Of a DNA stretch of 64,000 bases, positions 11,600 through 23,671 are shown one piece after another (position 1 is the first letter of the stretch; every line of letters starts with the position of its first letter). The stretch is from Phellopilus nigrolimitatus (Eukaryota; Basidiomycota; Agaricomycetes; Hymenochaetales; Hymenochaetaceae): positions 496,001 through 560,000 of the forward strand of contig JAJOHG010000007.1 in the NCBI GenBank assembly GCA_021029095.1. The letters are read 5' to 3'. The notes under the pieces were generated by a model, which ran no database searches, was not told the DNA's origin, and was given only the letters and a program-made list of their open reading frames with translations. Made by a program: the position numbers and the translations under genes.

Positions 11600-13230
11600 G
11601 GTGTGACTTGGCAACGATGTGCATTTTTGGCGAGGGTGTTGATGCGGGACTTGCGGCGCCATGTAGCGGGAGGCTGGTATGGCGTGTTCGCTATTACGAG
11701 AAGATACGACGATTGACATTGTGTGTAGCCCGCCGCATCGCGGTTGTATGAAAATGGTTTCGTTTTATGTTCCGTTCTGCTATGAAAGCTCACTTCTGAT
11801 ACTGGCGACAAAATCCACCTTCCAACTAACTCGGTGTTTAGGTACATTTCCCGCGTTGTATACTTTTCAAAATTGCGGCACCGTCTCGCCGTATGCAGTG
11901 CACTTGCAGCGGCCCCGACAGGTATCATATCCGACATTCTTCTCTTCCATAACTTTGTTTGAGCTAGTCTGTAATATCTGACCTTCCTTGCACTTTCTTG
12001 TATCTCTTGCGCCCAAGCACGACATTAAAATGTGTTCAACACGTGCAGAGCTTGTGTACTGCGCCACGTTGAGCCCGCAAAGTCAAAAACATAGTTTGAA
12101 CTGCAAAGAAATTTCATGTTGAGAAGGCGCAATGGAAACGACGCGCTTTTGCCTTATCGATTGAAAAAGTGTTTAGGACAAAAGGCTATAAAATGCGTGC
12201 TCTTCGGCTGTCTGCAAGAACGGCACTCTAGAAAGCTCAATGTAATTCTGCAAAATATTGTCGAAAACATAAGCGATGCCTTACAGAGACAAATTAGAGC
12301 GGTCAGGGCCGATAAATTGAGTTATGGCCGCCAAAGAGCGGGATGAACGACAGGAACCCGAGAGAATGAAGCGACCTTGAGGCTATGCCAGATCCAGGGT
12401 TGCGAGTGTCGGACCAAGGGTTCTCCGCCGGTTATGGCTGTGCTCGGGCTTTTTTATATCAAAATTAATAAAAAAATATAGTTTATTTTTGATTTGATTT
12501 TCGGTTCTAAGGTTAAGAAATCCAAATTTGTCAGCTTCTCTCGGCGCTGGCCGAAAACGAAAGCGCCATCGAGATCGACATCATTTTGAGCGAACGTTTG
12601 TAATTGAGTCCGAGTCCTGAGTACAATTCATTTATGTACCATGGCAAGGAACATCAGGCCTGGATCTGAGCTGAAGGAATTTTTTTTTCTATTCTAGAAT
12701 TGAGCACCTCGAGCTCTGAGTAATTGTGTAGTACAATGTCTCCAACCTCTGTTCTTCGCCTCTACGAAATGCTATCCGCTAGCGAAATCGCACTTCGCCA
12801 GTCGCTCGCCGAAATTCCCGAAGGCATCACGAGCTAAGCGGTCCCTGCGTAAGACTTTCCTCAAGGATTTGTCGTACGAGCAGAATCCGTGCTTATTGCA
12901 CTAGTAAATGCATAGCTCCGGTCAGCAAGGACACGCGGTCATGAATAATATGCACTTTTTCTTCTGATGTTGTGGGCTCGCCGGTCCTTTCCAGTTACCA
13001 ATCAAATTACTGTCCATCAGCACGTCCCGAAGGGTTAGTCTGTGTTTTTTATTTGAATAGTCAGCTAGCGTCGTAATACCGAACAGCATCCCCGAGTTTC
13101 TGACATCGTCGTAAACGCCGGTCTTAGCGACTCTGCCCGTTTATTGCCCGGCGAATGCGTCATCAGAAGAAAGCAGTGCCGATACTAGCACTGCATATCG
13201 CGCTCGAAAGGCGCATCATATATCGGGCGC

Positions 13231-13990
13231 CTAGCAAGGTGCTTCTTCCGCGTCCCAATCTTCCATACGTATCTGAATCGCAGCAGTGTTGTGCGATCTA
13301 GCGTACTGCGTGATTTTGAAGTCTGAGACGTCGGGGAGAGAGAGGTCTGACGCAAACAGAGTCGGGGATCTCCAAGCCTTTCCCTTGCTTGAAGGAAAGC
13401 AGGCAGGCAGATGTACATCAATCTCGTTTACAGTACCTGAGAGGGATGGCTGGATACTTGTCCAATCCAGCTACATGCGATTACCGACTCTGGACTCCCA
13501 TTGTTCCCTAATTTGAGTTAGAGCCGCATCTTGCCTCGCCCGACGTGATGTTGATTTCCATTCACTTATCTGACAGCTCGCAACTTGCTGTCATCCGAAT
13601 GCACACGCGTCGATCACGGAGAGATCTGGGTGGACGCCACCATTAGGAAATAGCTAGATTCTCCCAGCAGCCTTTAGGCATCCTCCAGCGAGTAGGATGG
13701 CGTGCGCGGTAACGTTATCTGCTGCCTAGAATGAAACCATTAGCTGTTTGATTGAAGTCTGAGCTCGCATGTCCTCCAGGTCGGTAGCTTTCTCCACAAG
13801 GGAATTTCACTCAGCCGACGTACGAAATGCAATCTGGGCTATGTGGAACAGGCGAGAGCGTGATAGGGACTGTTCGCTCTCTGGCGGTCAGATATATTGC
13901 AGCGGCATACAGCGGCGAGATCAAGGCCTCAGTGGCTACGATTGACAAGACGCGTTGAATAAATCAGGGTAGGCAACAGAACTTTTAGCG
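13231..13990 (-). pseudogene. Decayed protein-coding remnant of unknown family
   Basis: On the minus strand, stretches that read like protein follow one another but are separated by stop codons. From about 13980 to 13830 the reading contains ALISPLYAAAIYLTARERT. From about 13530 to 13231 one frame runs through a single in-frame TAG and includes EQWESRVGNRM, then GTVNEIDVHLPACF, then LPDVSDFKITQYARSHN, and ends in EDWDAEEAPC and a stop. I do not recognise the family. The mix of good protein texture and internal stops suggests a gene no longer maintained. Introns could remove some of the stops, so a poorly resolved live gene remains possible. Confidence 0.35.
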
Positions 13991-16101
13991 AATGTGAGTC
14001 CAGAAACTTGTCCCGGAATTAGAGACCGTGTGCGAAAGGTTCCAAGCTAGTGATTGCATGCATGCTCCAAGGAATTTTGGGGGTGAAGTAGGGGTGCTCC
14101 GAAGGAGAACCGAAAAACAAGTTTGTGTTGTTATGCAACTCCACGGTGCCCCAAGAAAGCAGTGGATATTAACTGGAACCGAGCTTTTACTCTCTTCGAG
14201 GACTGCGAGGAAAAGGTGTTCGGTGCGACGGGTGGGCGACCGAACGGAAGGCGGCGCATCGCATATCTGCTTCAAATTTTCAGTGTAGTTCAACTTGGGC
14301 GAGCTGTCGCACGCAGGAGGTGCAATACGCTGACTCGCTCGACTGCTCACAAAGAAAAAAAGAAGAAGGGTGCGAAAGGGCGGGGTTCTCGGAGGGGAAA
14401 GCGGGCGTATGCGAGGATACTGGTCGTACAAACCCACGCTCGCAAGGAGCAAAGAATAGAGAAACAGAGTAAAACTGCGACGAGGGCGGATCAAGCAATC
14501 ATCGAGATCGGCGCGACGATCGTGTGGTCTATGCGCGCGCGCGCAGGTGGGCGGCGATCGCCGCCGGTCGTGCAGATCTGTACCCGCGCCCGCGCCCTTT
14601 TGATTAGAATACGGCTTGGAAACGAAGGGATAAGGCCACGATTCGGCTCACCCCCAAAGGCGAAGTACGACGCGTTGGTATGGCATTTGAATGTGTAATC
14701 CGTGGTCATGCAGATATCGGTTCTGAAGTTCCTACGTCCCGCGAGCTCGAAACAATACTTTACCCTGTGCGATCGGTGAATGTTGAGTTAGTATACTGAA
14801 TAGTATACAATTGAACTTGCTCTCCACGCCCGAATACATGACTGCGGGGTTGTCAGACTGCACACTAGAACTCGAGCACTCCACGGTGTGGGAGCATCTT
14901 GACAGAGAGCTCTACCGTGATCTCCTCCCGCGAAGGTTTGCTACAAACATTAACTCTGATTAGACAAACACACACACAAGAAGCCAAATGGCCATACTGG
15001 GTTAGACCAGAACGCGCGCTCGCAGGTAGTTCAGAATCAAGGAAGCCCGAAGAGACCATCTGGGAGCATTGCTGCTAGCCTACAAGAGTAAGACACACCC
15101 GAAGGACTTGTCCATTGACTTCCACCGACCAGATAAGTGCCTCTCAGAGCCGATTGCGAGCTACGGACAAAGGGAAAGGCATATAATACATTCCGCGGCT
15201 TTTTTGATTGTCAGAAGCGATGTCTTGAGGAGCGCAGGCTGCGCCAAATCGCGGTGGCAGACGTCAGATCAGAATTAGAGTAGCTCAGGAGTATACGAGG
15301 AAGGGGCACGTGTCGAGTAGTTATGAAAACGTGTTTTTAGCGCATGCAAAAAGTTCCAGGAGAAAAAGCTAAAAGCAACCCTCGGGATGCCTCGGTCATA
15401 CTTAATCTAGCAGGGGTGCCTAAAAGATGACCGAGCGAGCTCGTGCGCGGTCAGCTGCTAGGAGGTTATGGTGTAGCTGAAGAAACCAAACAAATGCATT
15501 GGATGCGAAGCTGAGCTCGTAGCGATTAGGGCCATATATTGACATCACGTGGAGTGTCCTGCAAAGACTCATGTACGGATAACAGGAGATGAATAGTGAA
15601 ATAGGATCACCCATGTAGAACGTAGTAATTACATTCAACACGTGGTGAGTTGTTATGATATGTTCTGGAAAAAGCAAAAGATAACCTGAAAGCACGGGAG
15701 CAAAAACCAAAGGCGGCACCATAAAGCCAAGGCGTTCCTTTTCCGTGGCGCGGATCAGGTCAATTTATCGAGAGCGAAAAATTGGCGCACGGGTTTTGTT
15801 ATCTTGTCTCCGACTCGACAACTCGGCTTGCAAGCGATTACTCAGGACGAAATGTAGGTACGAAAGCTTTCGATACGAAGGGAAAATTGAGCGAATGACG
15901 GATTACAAATGCAGATAAAAGCACCCTTGTGAACTTGTACGTTTAGTTGCATCCATCTGAAAGGCCGAAGGAAAGGCACGGAGGCAAAATCTAAGGTTCG
16001 ATTGTCATTTGGTTAAGTTTATTTACAGTTGATTACGTAATTATACGAGGAACCCTATCGGATGCTTTTGCAAGCCTTGCCGCCGGATCGATCGTGTTCA
16101 T

Positions 16102-17238
16102 TTGTGGAAAGGGGTCATCCCGAAAAGTGGACTCGAAAACATACCCAAAAACACGTATTTTCCCTCTGTCTACTGTTATACAGTTGTTTCGCTCACGGTT
16201 GAAACGGGAAACGACGAGGACGAGAAAGACGACAAGCGTCTCTCTTTTTCTTCCGCAGTTCAAAGCTCCACTGTAGGAAGTTCTTCGTCCATTTTTTCGA
16301 ACTCGTATCTGCGACTGCAATTACAATTTACCCCTGGGGCGACACCATGTTCATGGGTGAATACAGACACGGATATAACGAGCTCAGCGAACAGGTTCAG
16401 TTTGAAAACCCGCTGGCCGAAAACCTGGCTCGCCCATGACGAACATGCAAACTCCCGCGAACTCCCTTGGTGCAGCGAAATGGCCGCCGAACTAAAAGCC
16501 TCTAATCTCCCAGGACGACACAAAGAAGGCGCAAAGAAGGCGAGCTCGAAGTGCCCTCTCCGCAGTTCTCGCAGTTCTTGTTCTCACAGGCTTTTCTCAA
16601 ACCTATACAACCAGGCTTCACGCACACATTGCGGCTCCCATGCGAACCTCGAAGCATGGCTGACGTGCTATGGCTTTGGGCTTCTTTCTCAGCCTGGCTG
16701 TTGCTTCTCTCAATCGCACCCCAGACTAAGAAAGGACTGCAATGTGGGAAACTGGCGTCACAACCGGGTTCATCTGTCGACCCCCTCTTCCCGCTGCGGC
16801 GGTACATGTACATGTAGGCATGGAGCCCCCGACAGAATTAGCTGCTCCAGAGGGCCTTCGATCATAGGTGGCTTTGGCTTGTCTCACTTAGCCTTGCCAT
16901 TTCCCGATTGCAGATTCCAACTCGCCTTCGAACATCTAGTCAATTTAGTTGATCAAGAACGTCGAAGCCGCGAAGCGCGAGCGGGAACTTACTCCCATGC
17001 ACGCACTGTGCCGTTTCTGGTTTCTGGATGGGTTTCAACCTATTATTTCCGCTTCTTGGGGTTCTTGCAAGTTTTCTCGAAGCGCTTTGCACCGCGGGCT
17101 GCTTGGGAAAGGGTGGTCGAGTCTGACACCCGTGACGTGTCGCGGCTCTGCTGGCAACAAGGTCTAAACAGTGTGTTAGTCTCTTTGTTCGTCGTCCCGA
17201 TTCTTCATGCGGCTCCGCATGACGCTGATCGGCGTTGA
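16102..17238 (+). other. Long open frame without an early ATG, coding status uncertain
   Basis: A single frame stays open for 378 codons in sequence of roughly balanced base composition, which is unusual by chance. It has no ATG until about position 16480; the upstream end begins at TTG. The translation is rich in Ser, Arg and Cys, shows no domain I recognise, and is overlapped by shorter open frames on the other strand. It could be an exon of an unannotated gene or a chance event. I do not call a protein. Confidence 0.15.
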
Positions 17239-20169
17239 CGCGTCGAGTCGTTGACGTCTCCCGCTATGAGCTGGCACCACGTCTTCTTCTCCTAATCGAC
17301 TCGCTTACCGCCTTCATAAAGGGTAGGAATCTATTTTGGAGCCTTTACAGTCGTCGCTATATCAGTAGAGACGTCGGCGAAACCAACAAACTTCGTGAAT
17401 TTTTATACGAAATTGAACGACTTCCACATTCCCCACGACCCGACAAGTCACTGGCAGTCGCCGCCAGCCACGCCATATATGGGGCGCCGACGCGTCCCGA
17501 CTCAGCACCCTCGTTTTTTCATGCAATCTTTACCAGAAGCGCTCCTCTTCTGGTGCCTCGATAGTTGTGGCCTCCCGAAGCCTCTTAACGGCGACTCGCG
17601 TCCTATAATTACTCAGACGACGGCAGTGTAGCAGATACCGACTCCGGACTCGACATCGCTGATGGGGGGTGCCTTCTTTTGAGTTGCTTCAATTTATTAG
17701 AGGGATAGTTTACGCCACAACCCATCAAAGGAACTTGAGAAGACCATCTGCGATCGAGGGAAGGCGAGAAAGTTGTTTGATAAAATTCGAGACCGTGCGG
17801 ACTAACGGCATGCTCATGGACTTAGTCTCGGGCATCAGCGCGTGCGATTTAAGCGACGGGCGTCGCCGCAGAGTGGGTGGGGGAAAGGTGGGCGGCCGGA
17901 AACCTACTGCGTCGGTTGACGATCGAGTGAATGCGAACTTTCGTAATTCAATAGGCAGTATCCTAAGTACTGTCGTAGCGCGCTCCCGCAGACGTAGGCG
18001 GATCACGGACTGTACGTGTGTGTGCTGCAATTAAGAGCATTAATCACACGTACGCGGCTGCATGTCTGCTGGCTGAACGGTGCTTACCTTTGCACAAGGA
18101 GGTTGCCGTCGGGAGCTTGTTCGCTGCGTGCGCGCGCGCGCAAGCGAGCTTGTGCGCGTTCTCTATTCAAGCCCAGGCCGGTTGCGCAGGGCCACATACA
18201 ATGTGCATTGAATGGGACAGTCGAATTTGGTGGCGCGAGTAGTGGATTCAGCGCTTCAGCATCTGCATTCGGGGCATGCGGTTTCTGAATCGGTCTCGAC
18301 ACGCGCCGTGCATTGGGAGGCATTTCTCACGAGCGCAGCGAACTGTATAGCTCTCGTACGAGATCAGGACTGAGTCCCGAGCAACGGATGTCACGGCGCC
18401 CAGAGCGTTCGTAAATGCGCAGATGCTGCATGTATGCATTACTCACCGTGATCGCAGATCGCCCCATTCATTCATACATTATCTCATTCATTACAGCGAG
18501 AAATGAAGTCAGCTGGGCCGCAAATCATACGGCAGGTCAGCACGTCGCACTTCAAACCTTCGCAGCGCAGAAAGGGTGTCATTTGTATTTACGTCCCATT
18601 GAATTCTCGAGGGCTGCTGCGCATACAGTCACTGAGTCAGCAGAGGGACGTATACCGCGACGACACCGGGATTTCTCCCTTCACACCTACGGACGATCCC
18701 GCTCTCCTTGCCTTTCTTCCCTTCTCGCCAGACGTTGCCCCCCTGCGCCGCCGCCACCACCGCCTCTTCGCAAACGCCTGGTGTCCCATAAAAAGACATC
18801 CGCGACGCTTCGTGCTCGGGAGATGCCACCCACGAGCGGGTCACGCGCGCACAGAGCGGCCACACACCCGCCACATCAGGCAACGTTCCTGGCTTTTTTC
18901 TCTCGCAGCGGAATAACTTTCCTTTATTTTAGTTTGAGTGTATGGATCAAAATGCCGAACCGGTGTTTATAGTAGCTTTGATTTCTTCTTTGGGCTCCGT
19001 TTTGGCGGTTTGATTTACATTTAGCGTGCTGCTGCAAAGTTCCGGTGTGAAGCGACCTGGCTGAAGAGGGAGGACCGCACGGCGGCTCGCCCGTGACATC
19101 CCAACGAGTGATGAAGTTGAGCACAATTCTCGTACTTTTCCGGAGCTTCTTCTGGTGGCGGCTCACGCGCCCCCCAGAATGTGTGAGCGAGCGTACTAGA
19201 GAAGCAGGATGGCAGACTGTTCCTTCATTCCTATTTCGTGCTGTACAGTGCAAAACCGCCTCGAGTGAGAATTGCGCATAAAAGGAAAGCAAGAGGAGGC
19301 TGAATGTTTGCTTGTCTCTTCTTGTGCTAAAGCGGAATAGGGATTTTCATGCCAAATAACAATTAATAATAATAATAAAAACAATAATAAATGCGTCTCT
19401 TCAAATTTACCCAATGCGATAAATTAAACCTCACCATTGTCAGTTCAACTATACTGAAGGGAGAATGCGCCGAGACATCAGCTTTGACATCGCGGCGGCC
19501 AGGGCGCCCGCCGCGTCGATCACTCTGGGCGCAGCTGACGCGACGATCGACCGTAGCCCGTAGAATGCAGATGCAGAAAACTGTAACCAGATCCCATTTC
19601 AATTTTCAAATGTGGCGGGCCATCGCGCACCAGATGCGCAGACCCCCACACCAGATTTGCATCGTCTGAAAACGTGAAACCTCCAGATAAGTATGCAGAG
19701 ATCCAGCGCGCTGCCCGCGCCTGCGCGTGCCTGCGGCTCCAGAGATTCATCCCTTTTCTCGCGCGCCCAGTTTGGGCGGAGACAATTGAAAGGCAAACGA
19801 GCCGAAATGGATAAACAACAGCAGCAGACCGACTAAAACTGAATGGCCCGGTTTCAGCTTCAAGGGCACGAGGTTTTTTCGATTGGCGCTGACGCTGGCC
19901 GGAAAGCCAAAAAGCGAATCAGCGCGAAATGGGAAGGCGCCAGACGGGGGAATGCAGCGGCGCGTGTGCTTCGGGTGATGCTGTCTGCAGGCAAAATGTC
20001 AAGAGTGACGGCAGGCCCGTCAGTCGCGCCAGGATTCGGCCAGTAAGGATTCGGGTCCGCGAGCGTCTACGTAGTACACAGAGAAGGACACGGGGCAGCG
20101 GAGCGCTGAGGGCGCTTCCCGCCGTTTCAGATCCACGCCTGTCGTTCGTCCGCCTCCTAGTTGCTTTCC

Positions 20170-21070
20170 TGCTGTGAATCGCGCACGAGCTGGAAAATCA
20201 AGCTCGCACAACGACAACAGCAACGACAACGACAACAGCAAAAAGCATACGCAGTATATGTCGCGTATGCCGCCGCCGTGGAAGTCCCCGCGACGGTTGC
20301 TTGGCCTTGCCGACATCTGCAGCACGCGTGGCGCTGCGGGCCCGCTCCTCGTCCGCCGTGTGGTAATTGCACCCGAGTCAGAAACAAGCCCGGAAAGCGC
20401 GCTGATTCAAGAGAGAGAAAGCGCGCGTATATTGTCACGGAGCGCCCCGCGCGGGCACTTGCAATTGCAAATGCACACGTATTTCGGGCACGCCTGCGGC
20501 GCCGCGCGCCCACTTCTTCTCCGCTGTGTGAGAGCCGGGCACGAGTCAGAAACCAGGCTCGGAAGGCGAGATGATTTAGAAAGGCAAGCACACGCAGCGG
20601 CGTATCATTGAAATTACCAAGGGCTCTGCGATGGGGTGCTTCCCGCTTCTCGGCCGAGGCTCGCGCTGGATCGCGCGCAGGTCAGAAAGCGGTGATTCAG
20701 AAAGAAAGGTAACTCAGTGTGTGTATCGCCAAGGTCACCGTGAGGGCGCATCCCAGATCCACAATCGCACGCGCAGAGCGCAAGTCAGAAAACCAAGCTC
20801 GGAAAGCGCGAGCGTTTTTGAGGAAAGTGCGTGTTGATTAATCGCGTATGTTGTCGCCGACGTCCGCGCGAAGGCGCCTCGTGTGCACGTTTGCGGCGCG
20901 CTCGTTGTGCTGTTTTCTGCCTCTTGCTCGCTCGCTGCATGAGCGCCGCGCGTGGGGTCGGAAAGCCGCGATCTCCGCGAGCTTTTCGCTGTTCGCTTCG
21001 CGCTGCTCAGCTGCAGCGCTCGCCTCCCGCTCGCTGCGGAATCGCGCGGCACAGAGACGATCCTTCTTTT
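20170..21070. repeat. Degenerate tandem minisatellite
   Basis: A diverged module recurs several times. Its most constant part reads GAGTCAGAAAC, then CAAGCTCGGAAAGCGCG, then GATTCAGAAAGG. Clear copies of the GTCAGAAA core start near 20377, 20545, 20681 and 20784; weaker ones occur near 20190 and 20957. Spacings are about 190, 170, 135, 105 and 175 bases, so copies have gained and lost segments. Between the cores the words CACGT, TGCGGCGC and CTCCGCTGTGTG also recur. The flanks are GC- and CpG-rich. Confidence 0.55.
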
Positions 21071-21234
21071 TGGAAGGGCGCGGAGACACCGCGTGTAACT
21101 AAAAACAAACAAGTGCACAAACGATATGCACAACTACAGACCGACCGCTGGCGCGGCTGCGCGCGCGCGCGCCCTGCGCACAGGCCGTCCGCATGTACAT
21201 GTACGTGCGAGCGGGGCGTGTCAGGTAGCGTGGC

Positions 21235-21254
21235 GGGGGGGGGGGGGGGGGGGG
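21235..21254 (+). repeat. Poly-G homopolymer of 20 bases
   Basis: Twenty consecutive G on the top strand inside GC-rich sequence. A run this long can form G-quadruplex structures and is prone to replication slippage and to length error in sequencing. Confidence 0.95.
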
Positions 21255-21567
21255 CGGACGCGCGTCGGCGGCGGGATGTGTGGGTCCCCGAAAGAAGTTA
21301 ATTGCTTGGCGTGAGTCAGACGGCCGCGTCAGCGCGTTCGCTCGGCCGCGTCGAATCATAAACCCCTGCACAAACAAGGCGCACCCGATGCAGCCGTCTG
21401 CGCGCGCGCGCGCACCATGCGCGGCGGAGAGGCCGGGGCCCACGAGCCCACTCAAGCAACGCAGCGCGCGTGTGGCATCGTCTAGTCCTTGTACACGCTA
21501 GCACACTAGCGCGCGCCACTCCGCCGCGATCCGGCGCGAACGCGCTATAGTACAAGCAAGCAAGCTA

Positions 21568-21628
21568 GCCACAAAAAAAGAACCCCGCGCGGCACCGGGT
21601 CTTTTTTTTTTTTTTTTTTTTTTTTTTT
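21568..21628 (+). repeat. Poly-T run of 27 bases preceded by an A-rich inverted repeat
   Basis: A 27-base T run occupies 21602-21628. Just before it, AAAAAAAGAACCC at about 21572-21584 pairs, with one bulged A, with GGGTCTTTTTTT at the start of the T run. The loop between them is short and GC-rich. The structure resembles an intrinsic terminator, but nothing suggests a transcription unit here, so I treat it as a repeat. Confidence 0.6.
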
Positions 21629-21940
21629 CACGAAAGAAAAATAGCAGATATAACGAGCATTCCAAGCCCCAAATCCAGGAAGTAGGTAGAGGCGCGGCCG
21701 AACATCAAAGAGTCAAAGACGCCGCATTGCGCAGGCGCAGCGGCTCGGCGCCCGGCCGCCCTAAATTCAAAAAACAAAAGATGAAAACACGCATGACGTC
21801 GACACGCCGCGCCCGGACCATGCCACGCCCGGACCACGCCATGCCACGGCACGCCGCGACAGACACGACAACGACAGGCCACGACAACGCCAACGACAAC
21901 GACAGCGGGCTTCCAGTCGACGTCGGCGCGGCGGCGCCGA

Positions 21941-22001
21941 CTTCCCCCTTCCCTTCCCCCTTCCCTTCCCTTCCCTTCCCTCCCTTCCATCATCATCATC
22001 A
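21941..22001 (+). repeat. CCCTT pyrimidine tract joined to an ATC microsatellite
   Basis: The top strand holds about seven CCCTT/CCTTC units followed by four or more ATC units and a short T run. It is a simple-sequence tract in noncoding DNA. Confidence 0.85.
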
Positions 22002-22458
22002 TTTTTTTTTCGATGTTGATGATAGTGATGCAGCTACATGTACATGTACAAGCTCCGCGCACAGCTCGGCCCACCTCGGATCGACGCGCGCGCGCGGGGA
22101 TCAGCAGGGGATCAGCGCGCGCCACGCCTTATGCCACACCACAAGTCCGAACCCGAGCGCAAGCGCAAGCCCCGCCCGGCGGGCCAACCAGCGGCTAAAC
22201 CCCGTGTCTGTGCGACCCCGCGGGTCGGTGTGCAAAAATATACATACAGTACAGTACAGTACGCGCGACCTCGGGGCGTCCCTTTCACACGAAGGCGCGT
22301 GCGTCGCCGTCGCGGCACGTCTGGCGTTCTCAAGGATCAAAACACTTCATTCGGTTTGTTCGTTCATTTTGTTCGAAGGCATGGAGTTCAAGTCAAGTCT
22401 ACGAGGACTCGCGGCGGCGCGCGCGCGCGCGAGATGGGTCATTGGTCATTGGTGCGCG

Positions 22459-22511
22459 ATGTATGTATCGATGTATGTATGTATGGATGTGTGTATGGAT
22501 GTATGTATGGA
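22459..22511 (+). repeat. ATGT/ATGG microsatellite
   Basis: Imperfect tetranucleotide array, mainly GTAT with GGAT and GTGT variants, just ahead of a long purine-rich stretch. Confidence 0.85.
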
Positions 22512-22573
22512 CAAGAGATGCGATGTAGTGAGAACGAGCCGGGAGAGAAGAGAGAAGAGTAGTGAGTGTGGAA

Positions 22574-22732
22574 GGATAGAGACAGCGAGAAACGAGACAG
22601 AAACGAGACATAGACAGAGACAGAGGAAACGAAGAAACAAAAAACAGAAACAGAGAAAGCAAAAACAGAAACAGAGAGAACAAGCGAAGAGAGACAGAGA
22701 CAGAGAGACAGAGAGACAGAGACAGAGAGACA
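22574..22732 (+). repeat. GAGACA/AGAAAC purine-rich microsatellite
   Basis: The top strand is almost entirely A and G with interspersed C, built from GAGACA, AGAAAC and GAGAGACA units. This homopurine-like strand can form triplex DNA. It contains almost no stop codons in several frames, which explains the very long open frames on both strands here. Confidence 0.8.
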
Positions 22733-23671
22733 TGCGGGGGTGTGCAGATATGCGATGTGCGAGAGAGATGTATGTAACGGGAATCAATGCGATGATGGAT
22801 ATGGGGGGATGATATGGGGGGGGCGGACCTGGCGGGGCAGACGGCGGCGGATATGGAATGGAAACATGCGGCGGGAAAGGACGATATCGGGTGCGTGTGT
22901 ATGTGTTTGTGTTTGAGTGAGGAGGAGGGTGTGCGAAGTGCGGGCGGGGCCCTTCGCCGAGACGGGGTGAGGCGCCTCGATATGTTAGTACAATAAATCG
23001 TACACGGTGCATTTTTAGCAACGCTGAGGCGGGGGGCAGAAAAACGCAGTCCGGGGGGTGGGGAAGGGGGGAGGGTGGGGCAAAGAGGCGCGCGGTGACT
23101 TTTTTTTTCATGGCGTAGGACCTTTTGGTGGGTGGATGGGTGTGAAGAAACAAAGGGAACAGCAAGAAAAGAAAAAGAAAAAGAAAATAAGTGAGGCGAA
23201 ACGGAAGAAACGGAGGGTGGGGAAAGGAGAAAACCAAGAGCAAAATCGGCGGTGCAAACCGCGGGTCGGGTGTGGTGTGCCGCGTCCGGAAGAGAAGGGA
23301 TGATAGAAATGAAATTAAGATGCGAGATGCGAGTTTTGCGGCCGGTCGGGAGGGAGGGGGCATCGGAGGCATCGGGTGCGTTAGGAAGAGGGCCCGTCTC
23401 CGACGCGCGCGTGGATTTGGGGGCGAGATCCAGGGCCACCACGGACGGCGCAGACGGCTCGGCGAGCTCGCCCGCACGCCGAGGTCGGAGATGAGGGCCA
23501 CGATGCAGTGCGGGGCGAGCCGCGAGCTGGGAAAGTGCGGGCACTGGGGGGGAAGGGGGAGGAGGCGTCTATGGTGGGAGAAGCGGAAGCGGCTCGTCGA
23601 ACACGAAGTCTAGTTTGTCGGAGAACAGAAAAAAAGGCACAATGAACAGATAAATGGCGACACGGCGCCGT

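Larger units (their letters stand above)
11600..23671. other. Twelve-kilobase gene-poor, repeat-rich block
   Basis: No gene could be assigned between the Sm-B stop and the Ecl1-type gene. The stretch changes in character: AT-richer single-copy sequence to about 15.8 kb, mixed sequence to 19.8 kb, then increasingly GC-rich sequence with CpG-rich words, long homopolymers, microsatellites and a degenerate minisatellite. One decayed coding remnant is listed separately near 13.2-14.0 kb. I saw no transposase, reverse transcriptase, integrase, terminal repeats or target duplication. The many long open frames east of 20 kb come from base-composition skew. Confidence 0.6.

Noticed and set aside
12735..12836. 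Short plus-strand frame MSPTSVLRLYEMLSASEIAL and onward, 33 residues
   Set aside because: It has protein-like wording and a real ATG, but stops early and no downstream exon with matching phase was found. It may be another relic of the gene-poor block.
13985..14494. Minus-strand open frame of 169 codons
   Set aside because: No ATG at its start, no domain, and overlapping open frames on the other strand with equal claim.
21568..21628. Hairpin followed by a T run, resembling an intrinsic terminator
   Set aside because: The context is fungal nuclear DNA with no RNA gene upstream. The hairpin arms are mainly the A and T homopolymers themselves.
22399..23544. Open frames of 381 and 351 codons on the minus strand and 361 on the plus strand at 21727-22812
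   Set aside because: They overlap in several frames over purine/pyrimidine-skewed simple sequence. Translations are Pro/Ser/Leu or Arg/Glu runs without domains, so they follow from composition.
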